Shown here: piece after piece, positions 8,982 to 18,242 of the stretch
Numbering within the stretch: position 1 is the stretch's first letter
Layout of the letters: the number at the start of each line of letters is the position of its first letter
Origin: Frigidibacter mobilis
Lineage (GTDB): Bacteria; Pseudomonadota; Alphaproteobacteria; Rhodobacterales; Rhodobacteraceae
DNA length: 64,000 bases
Assembly (NCBI RefSeq): GCF_001620265.1
Contig: NZ_CP012661.1
Span: forward strand, 1,798,001-1,862,000
Direction of reading: 5' to 3'
Made by a program: the position numbers and the translations under genes
Notes under the pieces: model-generated
Told to the model about the DNA's origin: nothing
Seen by the model: the letters and a program-made list of their open reading frames with translations, nothing else
Databases searched by the model: none

Positions 8982-11851
8982 TCTGCGGCGACCTTGCGGG
9001 CGGCGAGCATCGGTTTGAGGTAGCGCCCGGTATGGCTGCGCTTGACCTCGGCCACCTGTTCGGGGGTGCCGACCGCAACGATCTCGCCGCCGCCGTCGCC
9101 ACCCTCGGGGCCGATGTCGATGATCCAGTCGGCGGTTTTGATGACATCGAGGTTATGCTCGATCACCACCACCGTATTGCCCTGTTCCACCAATTCATGA
9201 AGCACTTCCAACAGCTTGCGCACATCCTCGAAATGCAGCCCCGTCGTCGGCTCATCGAGGATATAGAGCGTGCGGCCGGTCGCGCGGCGCGCCAGCTCCT
9301 TGGACAGCTTCACCCGCTGCGCCTCGCCGCCCGAGAGCGTGGTCGCCTGCTGGCCGACCTTGACGTAACCGAGCCCGACCCGCACCAGCGCATCCATCTT
9401 GTCGCGGATAGAGGGGACGGCGGCGAAGAAGTCCTGCGCCTCTTCAACCGTCATATCAAGAACGTCGGCTATGCTCTTGTTCTTGAACTTGATTTCCAAT
9501 GTCTCGCGGTTGTAGCGCTGGCCCTTGCAGGTTTCGCAGGTCACATAGACATCGGGCAGAAAATGCATCTCGATCTTGATGAGCCCGTCGCCCTGGCAGG
9601 CCTCGCAGCGCCCGCCCTTGACGTTGAAGCTGAACCGCCCGGGCTTGTAGCCGCGGGCCTTGGCCTCGGGCAGGCCGGCGAACCAGTCGCGGATCGGGCC
9701 GAAGGCGCCGGTATAGGTGGCCGGGTTCGACCGGGGGGTGCGGCCGATGGCGCGCTGGTCGATGTCGATGACCTTGTCGAGATGCTCGAAGCCCTTGATG
9801 CTGTCGCAGGGTGCCGGGGTCTCGCGGGCACCGTTGAGGCGCATCGCGGCGGTCTTGTACAACGTCTCGATGGTCAGGGTGGACTTTCCGCCCCCCGACA
9901 CGCCGGTGACGCAGACGAACATCCCCAGCGGAAACTCGGCGGTGACGTTCTTGAGGTTGTTCCCGCAAGCCCCTGAGATCACGAGCTTCTTGCCATTCCC
10001 CTTGCGCCGCACGCTGCGCATCGGGATCTGCCGCGCGCCTGACAGGTATTGCCCGGTCAGGCTGGCCGGATCGGCCTGCACCTCTGCCGGGGTGCCGTGG
10101 CTGACGACGCGCCCGCCATGAACGCCGGCGCCGGGGCCGATGTCATAAACGTAATCGGCATGGCGGATCGCGTCTTCGTCATGCTCGACCACCAGCACCG
10201 AATTGCCCTGGTCGCGCAGGTTCTTCAGCGTGGTCAGCAGCCGGTCATTGTCGCGCTGATGCAGGCCGATGGAGGGCTCGTCGAGCACATAGAGCACGCC
10301 GGTCAGGCCCGAGCCGATCTGGCTGGCCAGGCGGATGCGCTGGCTTTCACCGCCCGAGAGGGTGCCGGCGGCGCGCGAGAGGGTCAGGTAGTCCAGCCCG
10401 ACATTGACAAGGAAACCAAGGCGTTCGCTGATTTCCTTGAGGATGGCGCGGGCGATTTCATTCTTCTGGGCCGTCAGCGCCTCGGGCACGGTGGCGATCC
10501 AGTCATGCGCCTCGCGGATCGACATCTGCACCACCTGGCCGACATGCAGCCCGGCGATCTTCACCGCCAGCGCCTCGGGTTTCAGGCGGTAGCCGTTGCA
10601 GGCGCCGCAGGGGCGGTTGTTCTGGTAGCGCTCCATCTCCTCGCGGCTCCAGGCGCTGTCGGTCTCGCGGTAGCGGCGTTCCATGTTAGGGATCAGCCCC
10701 TCGAAGGTACGCGAGACCTGATAGACGCGCCCGCCTTCATCAAAGCGGAAGGCGATTTCCTCGTCGCCCGAGCCATAGAGGAAGACCTGCTGCACCGCCT
10801 CGGGCAGATCCTTCCAGGCCTTGCGCTTGTCAAAGCCGTAATGGCGGGCGAGGGCGTCGATGGTCTGGGTCTGGTAGGGGGATTTCGACTTGGCCCAGGG
10901 CGCCAGCGCGCCATCGGTCAGCTTGAGCGTGATGTCGGGCACGACGAGGCGTTCGTCGAAGAACAGCTCCACCCCCAGCCCGTCACAGACCGGGCAGGCG
11001 CCGAAAGGGGCGTTGAAGGAAAAGAGCCGCGGTTCGATCTCGGGGATGGTGAAGCCGGAGACCGGGCAGGCGAATTTCTCGGAGAAGGTGATGCGCTCGG
11101 CCGCGAAATCCTCGGGCGCCTCCGCAGGGGGCGCGAGTTCGAGGATGGCGATGCCGTCTGCCAGGTCCAGCGCGGTGCGGAAGCTGTCGGCCAGCCGCGT
11201 CTCCAGCCCCTCGCGCACCACGATGCGGTCGACGACCACGTCGATATCGTGGCGCAGCTTCTTGTCGAGCGTCGGCGCATCCTCCAGATCGTGGAAGCTG
11301 CCGTCGATCTTCACGCGCTGGAAGCCCTGCTTGCGCAGTTCCAGCAGTTCCTTGCGATACTCGCCCTTGCGGTCGCGCACGATGGGCGCCAGCAGGAAGG
11401 CGCGGGTGCCCTCGGGCAGGGCCATCACGCCATCGACCATGTCCTGCACCTGCTGCGCGGTGATCGGCAGCCCGGTTGCCGGCGAATAGGGGGTGCCGGC
11501 GCGGGCGTAGAGCAAGCGCAGGTAGTCGTAGATTTCGGTGACGGTGCCGACGGTGGAGCGGGGGTTCTTCGAGGTGGTCTTCTGCTCGATGCTGATCGCG
11601 GGGGAGAGGCCCGAGATATGGTCGACATCGGGCTTGCCCATCATGTCAAGGAACTGGCGCGCATAGGCGGAGAGGGATTCCACGTAGCGGCGCTGGCCCT
11701 CGGCATAGATGGTGTCGAAGGCGAGGCTGGACTTGCCCGAGCCGGACAGGCCGGTGATGACCACCAGCTGATCGCGGGGGATATCCACGTCGATGCCCTT
11801 GAGATTATGCTCGCGCGCGCCGCGGACAGAGATGAACTTTTGCTCGGCCAT
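8978..11851 (-). CDS. uvrA: Excinuclease ABC subunit A
   Basis: Damage-recognition ATPase of nucleotide excision repair, 957 residues, the usual length. It has two ABC modules: Walker [10 protein letters not shown] near the N-terminus and GVSGGGKST in the second half, and two LSGGESQR / LSGGEAQR signatures. Zinc-finger cysteines are visible ([16 protein letters not shown] with CETCKGQR). The ATG at 11851 is preferred over the GTG at 11863. A GTTC-N7-GTTC LexA box lies about 80 bases upstream, so the gene should be SOS-inducible. The stop overlaps the DUF4105 start. Confidence 0.97.
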   Translation of the reverse strand: MAEQKFISVRGAREHNLKGIDVDIPRDQLVVITGLSGSGKSSLAFDTIYAEGQRRYVESLSAYARQFLDMMGKPDVDHISGLSPAISIEQKTTSKNPRSTVGTVTEIYDYLRLLYARAGTPYSPATGLPITAQQVQDMVDGVMALPEGTRAFLLAPIVRDRKGEYRKELLELRKQGFQRVKIDGSFHDLEDAPTLDKKLRHDIDVVVDRIVVREGLETRLADSFRTALDLADGIAILELAPPAEAPEDFAAERITFSEKFACPVSGFTIPEIEPRLFSFNAPFGACPVCDGLGVELFFDERLVVPDITLKLTDGALAPWAKSKSPYQTQTIDALARHYGFDKRKAWKDLPEAVQQVFLYGSGDEEIAFRFDEGGRVYQVSRTFEGLIPNMERRYRETDSAWSREEMERYQNNRPCGACNGYRLKPEALAVKIAGLHVGQVVQMSIREAHDWIATVPEALTAQKNEIARAILKEISERLGFLVNVGLDYLTLSRAAGTLSGGESQRIRLASQIGSGLTGVLYVLDEPSIGLHQRDNDRLLTTLKNLRDQGNSVLVVEHDEDAIRHADYVYDIGPGAGVHGGRVVSHGTPAEVQADPASLTGQYLSGARQIPMRSVRRKGNGKKLVISGACGNNLKNVTAEFPLGMFVCVTGVSGGGKSTLTIETLYKTAAMRLNGARETPAPCDSIKGFEHLDKVIDIDQRAIGRTPRSNPATYTGAFGPIRDWFAGLPEAKARGYKPGRFSFNVKGGRCEACQGDGLIKIEMHFLPDVYVTCETCKGQRYNRETLEIKFKNKSIADVLDMTVEEAQDFFAAVPSIRDKMDALVRVGLGYVKVGQQATTLSGGEAQRVKLSKELARRATGRTLYILDEPTTGLHFEDVRKLLEVLHELVEQGNTVVVIEHNLDVIKTADWIIDIGPEGGDGGGEIVAVGTPEQVAEVKRSHTGRYLKPMLAARKVAAE

Positions 11852-11930
11852 GAATGCCCCCACATGCCCGACCCCGTGTCAGGCCTGCAAGAAATAGGGC
11901 ATGGGCGCTGAGTCTCCAACCCTGAAAAGT

Positions 11931-11945
11931 GAACAGAAGATGAAC
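11931..11945 (-). promoter_or_regulatory. LexA (SOS) box upstream of uvrA
   Basis: The minus strand reads GTTCATCTTCTGTTC, a perfect GTTC-N7-GTTC direct repeat. This is the alphaproteobacterial LexA operator, and was defined on the Rhodobacter sphaeroides uvrA promoter. Its position 80 bases upstream of the uvrA start fits a repressor site. Confidence 0.85.
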
Positions 11946-12046
11946 GTGATGCTGCAGGGCCGCAAAAGCGTTTGCGGGGGCGGATCACATTCTGGTATTG
12001 GAATGCATCTGGCGCCGCGGCGCTGCTTTTGCCCCGAGGTCTGCCG

Positions 12047-12421
12047 ATGTTCTCTTTCCTGCGCCCCTCTGCGACCCCTGGCCCGCGCGTGCAGCCGATT
12101 GCCGGCGCCGAGGCGGTGGCGCGGGCAAAGGCGGGCGAGATCACGGTGATCGACGTGCGCGAACGCAGCGAGCTGGCGACCAGCGGCAAGGCCAGGGGCG
12201 CGCTGCATGTGCCGCTGGCGGTGTTCCGGATGAAATGCGATCCCGCCAGCCCGGAATGCCTGCCGGAGCTGGATCCGGCGCGGCCGGTGGCGCTGTATTG
12301 CGCCTCGGGCGCGCGCAGCCAGGCGGCGGGGCAGATGCTGCTGCAGATGGGCTATGGCAGCGTCTACAATATCGGCGGGCTGGGGCATTGGGTGGCGGGC
12401 GGCGGCGCGGTGGAACGCTAG
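12047..12421 (+). CDS. Rhodanese-like domain protein
   Basis: 124 residues, a single rhodanese domain. The active-site loop is LYCASGARSQ with the catalytic cysteine, and the ITVIDVRERSE segment is the usual CH2A-type motif. There is no signal peptide, so it is likely cytosolic. The start at 12047 follows CGAGGT; upstream in-frame ATGs lack ribosome binding sites. Divergent from uvrA and 83 bases before the CNNM-type gene. Sulfur-transfer partner unknown. Confidence 0.85.
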   Translation: MFSFLRPSATPGPRVQPIAGAEAVARAKAGEITVIDVRERSELATSGKARGALHVPLAVFRMKCDPASPECLPELDPARPVALYCASGARSQAAGQMLLQMGYGSVYNIGGLGHWVAGGGAVER

Positions 12422-12504
12422 GTGCCCTGGGACGAGGGCCCGGCGGCCTTGAACCCGAGGGGCCACGGCCCCATAACGGACGGGCATAAGGAGCCCTTGC
12501 CGAC

Positions 12505-13815
12505 ATGGACCCCGTTACCCCCGCGACCTTCGACATCACCTTCTGGCTGACCGCCGCCGGCATCATCCTGCTGCTGGCGCTGTCGGCGTTCTTTTCCGGT
12601 TCCGAGACCGCGCTGACCGCCGCCTCGCGTGCCAAGCTGCGGGCGCGGGCCGACAAGGGCGAGGCGGGGGCCGAGGCGGCGCTGATTATCACCGAGGATA
12701 ACGAGCGGCTGATCGGCTCGCTGCTGCTGGGGAACAACGTCGTCAACATCCTCGCCGCCTCGCTGGCGACGGCGCTGCTGACGCAGCTGTTCGGGGCCAA
12801 TGGCGTGGCGGTGGCGACGCTGGTGATGACGACGCTGGTGCTGATCTTTTCCGAGGTGCTGCCCAAGACCTATGCGATCACCCGGCCCGAGGCGATGGCC
12901 TCGAAGGTGGCGCGGCTGGTGCGGGTGCTGATCCGGGTGCTGTCGCCGGTGGTGGCGGTGGTGCGGGCCATCGTGCGGGTGATCCTGCTGGCCTTCGGCG
13001 TGAAGACCGATCCCGACAGCGCCATGTTCTCGGTCCGCGACGAGATTGCCGGGGCGCTGGCCATCGGCCATCAGGAGGGCACGGTCGAGAAGGAAGACCG
13101 CGACCGCCTGCTGGGGGCGCTGGACCTGGCCGAGCGCACGGTCGAGGAGATCATGCTGCACCGCAGCCAGATCGAGATGATCGACGCCGAGGCGAGCCCG
13201 GCCGCGATCCTGTCGGCGGTGCTGGGATCGCCGCATACGCGCCTGCCGCTTTACAAGGGCGAGCGCGAGAATGTGGTGGGGGTGATCCACGCCAAGGACC
13301 TGCTGCGGGCGGTGGAAAAGACCGTGCGTGACGAGGATGGCAACTTCGCCTCGATCCGCGACCTGGATGTGCTGGCGGTGGCGATGCCGGCCTATTTCGT
13401 GCCGGAGACGACGCCGCTGGACGAGCAGATGCGCGAGTTCCTGAAGCGCCGCACCCATTTCGCGCTGGTGGTGGATGAATATGGCGACCTCAAGGGCCTG
13501 ATTACGCTGGAGGATATCATCGAAGAGATCGTAGGCGAGATTTCCGACGAGTTCGACCTGGCCGGCGAGCAGCCGTTCAAGAAGACCCCGGAGGGCGATT
13601 TTCTTGTCGAGGGCACCATGACCATCCGCGACCTCAACCGCGCGCTGGACTGGCACCTGCCGGACGAGGAGGCGAACACGGTGGCGGGGCTGGTGATCCA
13701 CGAGGCGCAGACGATCCCGGCCGAGGGCCAGGTGTTCAGCTTCCACGGCTTCCATTTCGAGGTGGTGTCGCGGAAGGAGAACCGGCTGGCGAAACTTAAG
13801 ATACGGCCGTTGTGA
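12505..13815 (+). CDS. CNNM/CorC-HlyC family transporter (DUF21-CBS)
   Basis: 436-residue inner-membrane protein. The N-terminal DUF21 region has about four hydrophobic segments (residues 10-160), with the ALSAFFSGSETALTAASRAKL signature in the first; then a CBS pair at roughly 200-330 and a C-terminal CorC/HlyC domain with the VDEYGDLKGLITLEDIIEEI stretch. The family is linked to magnesium/cobalt efflux and ion homeostasis. AAGGAG lies upstream of the ATG. Confidence 0.9.
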   Translation: MDPVTPATFDITFWLTAAGIILLLALSAFFSGSETALTAASRAKLRARADKGEAGAEAALIITEDNERLIGSLLLGNNVVNILAASLATALLTQLFGANGVAVATLVMTTLVLIFSEVLPKTYAITRPEAMASKVARLVRVLIRVLSPVVAVVRAIVRVILLAFGVKTDPDSAMFSVRDEIAGALAIGHQEGTVEKEDRDRLLGALDLAERTVEEIMLHRSQIEMIDAEASPAAILSAVLGSPHTRLPLYKGERENVVGVIHAKDLLRAVEKTVRDEDGNFASIRDLDVLAVAMPAYFVPETTPLDEQMREFLKRRTHFALVVDEYGDLKGLITLEDIIEEIVGEISDEFDLAGEQPFKKTPEGDFLVEGTMTIRDLNRALDWHLPDEEANTVAGLVIHEAQTIPAEGQVFSFHGFHFEVVSRKENRLAKLKIRPL

Positions 13816-13864
13816 GGGGGGGGGAGCGAGTCCGTTCCAGAGCCACATTTCAGGAATGCGCCCC

Positions 13865-14482
13865 ATGCCGGAACCGATCAGATGGGATTGGAGCGAACCC
13901 AAGAGAATGAGAGGCCTCGCCAGCGTCGAGGATCACATCCTGTGGACGTATTCATTGCTGAGCGTTTCTCGTCACATCATGAAATGTGGAAAATCCGGGA
14001 AACCTTACCCCTATCTTGGCGGCCGGACCAAAGCCGCGAATATCCTTATGTCCAGCTATCAGAAGCAGCAAAGGAACATTGGAACCCTTGATCGAGACGA
14101 TGCGCTTGCACAGGATGCTGCCTCAGCTTGTGCCCATTGTGGCTGCACCGCGCCGAGATACCATTGGGACCACCTTATTCCGCGCAGCAAGCTGAATGGA
14201 GGCTATGTCGCGCTGAATCAGGTGCGCTCATGCCCTCGCTGCAATACGAGTCGCGGCGACAGGGAGCTTATGGCCTGGTACCGGGCAAATTCGACGTTTC
14301 CGACATTGGGGGTGCTTCGCCGGTATCTGAAGCTTTGCTATTTTTATTCTGTGCAGCGTGGATGTCTTGGGCAGCCTGTCGAGGAGGCCCTTCTGACTGG
14401 CCTTCCATTCGACCCAAGAGAATTGCCGCGCAAGTTTCCTCCAGTTGAAGCGCTTGTTTGGGATTATGGCTATCCTGAGTGA
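13865..14482 (+). CDS. HNH endonuclease, isolated low-GC gene
   Basis: 205 residues with an HNH/zinc core: CAHCGC, then a YHWDHLIPRSK segment giving the central histidine, an asparagine in LNQVRS, and CPRCNTSRGD. The remainder is not recognisable. The base composition is clearly lower in GC than the neighbours and codon choice differs, suggesting transfer. It stands alone, with a 330-base repeat-rich gap behind it and no methylase, integrase or toxin partner. The ATG at 13865 is favoured over 13856 by the AGGA spacing. Could be a restriction or defence nuclease; that is inference. Confidence 0.75.
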   Translation: MPEPIRWDWSEPKRMRGLASVEDHILWTYSLLSVSRHIMKCGKSGKPYPYLGGRTKAANILMSSYQKQQRNIGTLDRDDALAQDAASACAHCGCTAPRYHWDHLIPRSKLNGGYVALNQVRSCPRCNTSRGDRELMAWYRANSTFPTLGVLRRYLKLCYFYSVQRGCLGQPVEEALLTGLPFDPRELPRKFPPVEALVWDYGYPE

Positions 14483-14814
14483 CGCGGGATCGTCGCATCC
14501 TCCACTCTCTCCTTCTGCCCGGAACAAGGCGCTTCAGCGCCGCCGGGCAGCGCCCGTCCGCCCCACCGGGCGGGCGCTCCGCAACGTTGGCGCTTAGAAA
14601 TTCGGTGGGGAGATGCCACACCATAAAGTGCCTAGAACCGCCGTTGCAGCGCCCACCCGGCGGACCGGCGCTGCCCTCCTCGGGTGGTGCTTGGCTCCCC
14701 CAAACGAAAGGGGCGCCGCCTTTCGGCCGCGCCCCTTTCCATGCCTCAGCCCCGGGGATCGGCTCCCCTTCGCCTCCACGGTTTCGCGCCGCTGTCAGGG
14801 CGGCGCGGGTGCCC
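14483..14814. other. Intergenic region with GC-rich inverted repeats
   Basis: 332 bases without a gene. Two related GC-rich palindromic segments lie at about 14536-14580 and 14648-14675 (both contain a gcagcgccc core with inverted complement), followed by the hairpin at 14707-14738. They may be remnants of a small repeat family associated with the incoming HNH gene; I recognise no attachment site. Confidence 0.45.
14707..14738 (-). terminator. Probable terminator of the DsbA-like gene
   Basis: A 10-bp stem (14707-14716 with 14729-14738) with a 12-base loop. On the minus strand it is followed by a weak TTTCGTTT-type run. It lies about 80 bases after the DsbA-like stop codon. Confidence 0.5.
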
Positions 14815-15582
14815 TTACCCCCGCACATCCGCCACCATTGCGCGCATTCCCTCCAGCGGGACATAGCCGCGCAGCAGCTGGTCACCCAGAACGAAGGTCG
14901 GGGTGCCCTGGATCTGCAGGCGCTGTGCCAGAAGCTGGTTCTCGTTCAGCACCTTGGCCACGTCGGGCGCAGTCATCCCGGCGGCGATGGCCTTGCCGTC
15001 CAGCCCGAGATCGGTGGCGAAGGCCGCCAGCCGCTCGGCGGTGACCGCGCCGCGGAACTCGGTGTAAAGCCCGTCATGGATCTTCTCATAGGCCTCGGGC
15101 CCGGCCACCTGCAGCGCGGCCACCGCAAAGCGCGAGGCGATCACCGATTCCTCGCCCAGGATCGGGAATTCCTTGACGATATAGCGGATGTCGCCGTCCG
15201 ACTTCACCAGCTCCAGCACCTCGGAATGCGCCTTGCGGCAATAGCCGCAGCGGTAATCGGCGAATTCCACCAGGGTGAGGCTGCCCTCGGGATTGCCGCC
15301 GACCCAGGAATGGCCGTCCTCGTAGATATCGGCGGCATTGGCCAGCACCATCGCGCTATCGCCCGAGGCCTGCGCCTCGGCCTGCTGCGCCTCCAGCGCC
15401 GCGATCACCTCCATCAGCACCTCGGGGTTTTCCATCAGGTAGCCGCGCACCGCCTCGCCAAAGGCTTCGCTTTCGGGCTGCGACATCGAGGTGATGTCGA
15501 AGGCGGGGGCGGCAGTGGCGCCAAGGCTCAGGGCAAGCGCAAGCGCGAAGGCGCCACGGTGTACGAAGGCGGGGCGGGTCAT
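14815..15582 (-). CDS. DsbA-family thiol-disulfide oxidoreductase, ScsC/BdbD-like
   Basis: 255-residue periplasmic protein. Signal peptide FVHRGAFALALALSLGATA; thioredoxin fold with the redox pair CGYC in ADYRCGYCRK and the cis-proline loop GTPTF. The N-terminal helical extension before the thioredoxin fold (PEVLMEVIAALEAQQ) is typical of ScsC/Com1-like members, which often act as isomerases. The longest frame starts at 15777, but the ATG at 15582 has GGAGAC upstream and begins at the signal peptide. Divergent from the aminotransferase. Confidence 0.88.
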   Translation of the reverse strand: MTRPAFVHRGAFALALALSLGATAAPAFDITSMSQPESEAFGEAVRGYLMENPEVLMEVIAALEAQQAEAQASGDSAMVLANAADIYEDGHSWVGGNPEGSLTLVEFADYRCGYCRKAHSEVLELVKSDGDIRYIVKEFPILGEESVIASRFAVAALQVAGPEAYEKIHDGLYTEFRGAVTAERLAAFATDLGLDGKAIAAGMTAPDVAKVLNENQLLAQRLQIQGTPTFVLGDQLLRGYVPLEGMRAMVADVRG

Positions 15583-15764
15583 CGTATCGTCTCCGGTTCT
15601 GGCGGCAGCGCCGCTATTCGTGTCGCATGGGGCTTGGCACGGATGCCGCGGCACCGCAACGGACCTCTTGGCCGCAGGGCTCGCGGCATTGACCTTGCCG
15701 GCACCGCCTGAAATGAACGCAAGGCAGGGCCCTTGCGGGGCTGGGTCCAGAATGGAGAGGGCGG

Positions 15765-16910
15765 ATGCGGACATCAAGGCGCGGGCTTGTCGATCCCTTC
15801 ATCGTGATGGACGTGATGGAGGCCGCGCGCGCCGCCGAAGCCGCCGGGCGCCACATCATCCATATGGAGGTGGGCCAGCCCTCGACGCCCGCGCCCGCCG
15901 CCGCCCGTGCCGCGCTGGCCCGGGCGATGGAGCAGGGCGCGCTTGGCTACACGGTCGCACTTGGCCTGCCCGAACTGCGCGCCGGGATCGCCGCGCTTTA
16001 CGCGCGCTGGTATGGCGTCGACCTGGATCCTTCGCGCGTGATCGTCACCGCCGGCTCTTCCGCCGCCTTCCTGCTGGCCTTCACCGCGCTGTTCGATGCC
16101 GGCGACCGGGTGGCGCTTGGCGAGCCGGGCTATCCCTCCTACCGGCAGATCCTGCGGGCGCTGTCGCTGGAGCCGGTGGGCATTCCGGCACGGGCCGAGG
16201 ACCGGCTGCAACCCAACCCGCAGGATGTGGCGCTGGCGCCGGATCTGGCCGGGCTGATCGTCGCCTCGCCGGGCAATCCGTCGGGCACCATGCTGGGCCG
16301 CGAGGCGCTGGCGGCGCTGATCCATGTCGCGGCAGAGCGGGGCATCGCCTTTGTCTCGGACGAGATCTATCACGGGCTGCATTACGGCGACCGCGCGGTT
16401 TCCGCATTGGAGGTTTCGGATGATGTCTATGTCATCAACTCCTTCTCCAAGTATTTCAGCATGACCGGCTGGCGGATCGGCTGGATGGTGGTGCCCGAGG
16501 ATCATGTGCGCCTTGTCGAGCGGCTGGCGCAGAACATGTTCATCTGCCCGCCCCATGCCAGCCAGGTCGCCGCGCTTGCCGCGCTGGATTGCGTGGAGGA
16601 GCTGGAGGCGAACCGCGCCGTCTATGCCCGCAACCGCCAGCTGATGCTGGAGGGGCTGCCGGGCGCGGGGTTCGACCGGATCGCGCCGCCGGACGGGGCC
16701 TTCTACATCTATGCCGATGTGTCGGGGCTGACCACCGACAGCCGGGCCTTTGCCGCCGAGATCCTGGCGGGCGCCGGGGTCGCGGTCACGCCGGGGCTGG
16801 ATTTCGACCCGGTCCGCGGCGGCAGCACGCTGCGCTTCTCCTATGCGGGCGCGACTGCCGACATTGCCGAGGGCATCGCCCGGCTGACCGCCTTCATGAA
16901 GCAGCGCTAG
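15765..16910 (+). CDS. PLP-dependent aminotransferase, class I/II
   Basis: 381 residues, fold type I, cytosolic. Recognisable positions include SPGNPSG (substrate carboxylate/PLP binding), SDEIYHGLHYG (PLP ring contact) and the Schiff-base lysine in VINSFSKYFSMTGWRIGW. GGAGAGG precedes the ATG. The amino-acid substrate cannot be told from sequence alone; aspartate/aromatic-type aminotransferases are closest in layout. It is followed 46 bases later by the amidase gene. Confidence 0.9.
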   Translation: MRTSRRGLVDPFIVMDVMEAARAAEAAGRHIIHMEVGQPSTPAPAAARAALARAMEQGALGYTVALGLPELRAGIAALYARWYGVDLDPSRVIVTAGSSAAFLLAFTALFDAGDRVALGEPGYPSYRQILRALSLEPVGIPARAEDRLQPNPQDVALAPDLAGLIVASPGNPSGTMLGREALAALIHVAAERGIAFVSDEIYHGLHYGDRAVSALEVSDDVYVINSFSKYFSMTGWRIGWMVVPEDHVRLVERLAQNMFICPPHASQVAALAALDCVEELEANRAVYARNRQLMLEGLPGAGFDRIAPPDGAFYIYADVSGLTTDSRAFAAEILAGAGVAVTPGLDFDPVRGGSTLRFSYAGATADIAEGIARLTAFMKQR

Positions 16911-16956
16911 GGATTCGCGCTGCCCGCCGTTATGCTGGCGCGAAAAGGGCAGGGGC

Positions 16957-18186
16957 ATGATCGGTTATCTTCTTGGCAGGCTGATCCCGGTGCTGGCGGC
17001 GCTGATGCTGGCGCTTCCGGTGGCGGCGCAGGAGCTGACGGCGCTGGCACGGCTGAATGCCGGCACCTCGGGGGTCGAGGACCGGGCGGGCGGCATTTCG
17101 GTGACGCTGGCGCTGTCGCAGCCGGTGCCGTTCCGGGTGTTCCTGCTGCAGGACCCGCCGCGGCTGGTGGTGGATTTCCGCGAAGTGTCGTTCCAGGGCG
17201 CCGATCCGCTGGCGCTCGACCGCTCGGGCCATGTCACCGAGCTTCGCTGGGGCGTGTTCCGCCCGGGCTGGTCGCGGCTGGTGGCAGAGCTGGACGGGCC
17301 GTTCCTCGTGTCCTCGGCCTGGCAGGAGACCGATCCCGCCTCGGTCCGCATCCGGCTGGAACCGACGGATGCCGCGGGGCTTGCCGCCGTTGCCGCCGAT
17401 CCGGGCCGGGCGGTCGCAGGCACGATCTGGGACCTGCCCGACCCGGTGGTGACGCTGCCGCCCAAGCGCCGCCAGCGGGGCGATGCGCCGCTGGTGGTGG
17501 TGCTGGATCCCGGGCATGGCGGGCTGGATCCGGGGGCCGAGGCGGCGGGGCTGACCGAGGCGCATCTGATGCTGGTCTTTGCGCGCGAGTTGCAGGAACT
17601 GCTGCTGCGCGGCGGAATGCAGGTGGTGCTGACCCGCAACGAGGATGTGTTCGTGCCGCTGGAAACCCGGATTTCCATCGCGCGGGCCGCCGGAGCCGAC
17701 CTGTTCCTGTCGCTGCATGCCGATGCGCTGGCCGAGGGCGAGGCGGTGGGGGCGACCATCTACACCCTGTCCGAAGCAGCCTCCGACAGCGCCTCGGCCC
17801 GGCTGGCCGAGCGCCATGACCGCGCCGACCTGCTGGCGGGGATCGACCTTGGCGGGCATGACGACCAGGTCGCGCAGGTGCTGATGGAGCTTGCCCGCAC
17901 CGAAACCCAGCCCCGCGCCGACCGGCTGGCCAAGGCCCTGGCCGATGCCATCAGGGCCGCCGGGCTGAAAACCCACCGCCACCCGGTGCAGGCGGCGGAT
18001 TTCTCGGTGCTGAAATCGCCCGATATCCCCTCGGTGCTGTTGGAGGTGGGATTCATGTCCTCGGCCGCCGACCGGGCCCGGCTGATGGACGAGGGTTGGC
18101 GCGCGCAGATGCAGGCGGCGCTGCTGGCGGCGATCCGCGCCTGGGCCGAGGCCGATGCCGCCGAGGCGCGGCTGATCCGGCAGTGA
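16957..18186 (+). CDS. amiC: N-acetylmuramoyl-L-alanine amidase, AmiC-like
   Basis: 409-residue periplasmic zinc amidase that cleaves the stem peptide from N-acetylmuramic acid during septal splitting. A signal peptide is followed by an AMIN domain (about residues 28-130) and a C-terminal Amidase_3 domain. Zinc ligands are visible: His in VLDPGHGG, Glu in GLTEAHL, His in FLSLHADA; the catalytic Glu is in LLEVGFMSS. In Alphaproteobacteria this gene is typically just upstream of mrcA and prfB; here a minus-strand hydrolase lies between. Confidence 0.92.
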   Translation: MIGYLLGRLIPVLAALMLALPVAAQELTALARLNAGTSGVEDRAGGISVTLALSQPVPFRVFLLQDPPRLVVDFREVSFQGADPLALDRSGHVTELRWGVFRPGWSRLVAELDGPFLVSSAWQETDPASVRIRLEPTDAAGLAAVAADPGRAVAGTIWDLPDPVVTLPPKRRQRGDAPLVVVLDPGHGGLDPGAEAAGLTEAHLMLVFARELQELLLRGGMQVVLTRNEDVFVPLETRISIARAAGADLFLSLHADALAEGEAVGATIYTLSEAASDSASARLAERHDRADLLAGIDLGGHDDQVAQVLMELARTETQPRADRLAKALADAIRAAGLKTHRHPVQAADFSVLKSPDIPSVLLEVGFMSSAADRARLMDEGWRAQMQAALLAAIRAWAEADAAEARLIRQ

Positions 18187-18194
18187 CGCGCGCG

Positions 18195-18242
18195 CCCTAA
18201 AGCAGGGTCGCCATCGCACCCCTAAAGCAGGGTCGCCATCGC
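18195..18242. repeat. 23-bp exact tandem duplication at the hydrolase 3' end
   Basis: The sequence CCCTAAAGCAGGGTCGCCAT plus three more bases occurs at 18195-18217 and again at 18220-18242, with a 25-base period. The right-hand copy contains the last codons and the stop of the minus-strand hydrolase; the left copy repeats them just beyond the stop. A recent replication-slippage duplication. Confidence 0.9.

Noticed and set aside
10049..11911. 620-codon plus-strand open frame opposite uvrA
   Set aside because: Antisense shadow produced by high GC third positions; uvrA has full motifs.
14536..14675. Possible integron attC or phage attachment site beside the HNH gene
   Set aside because: No integrase, no convincing core and complementary arms; only GC palindromes.
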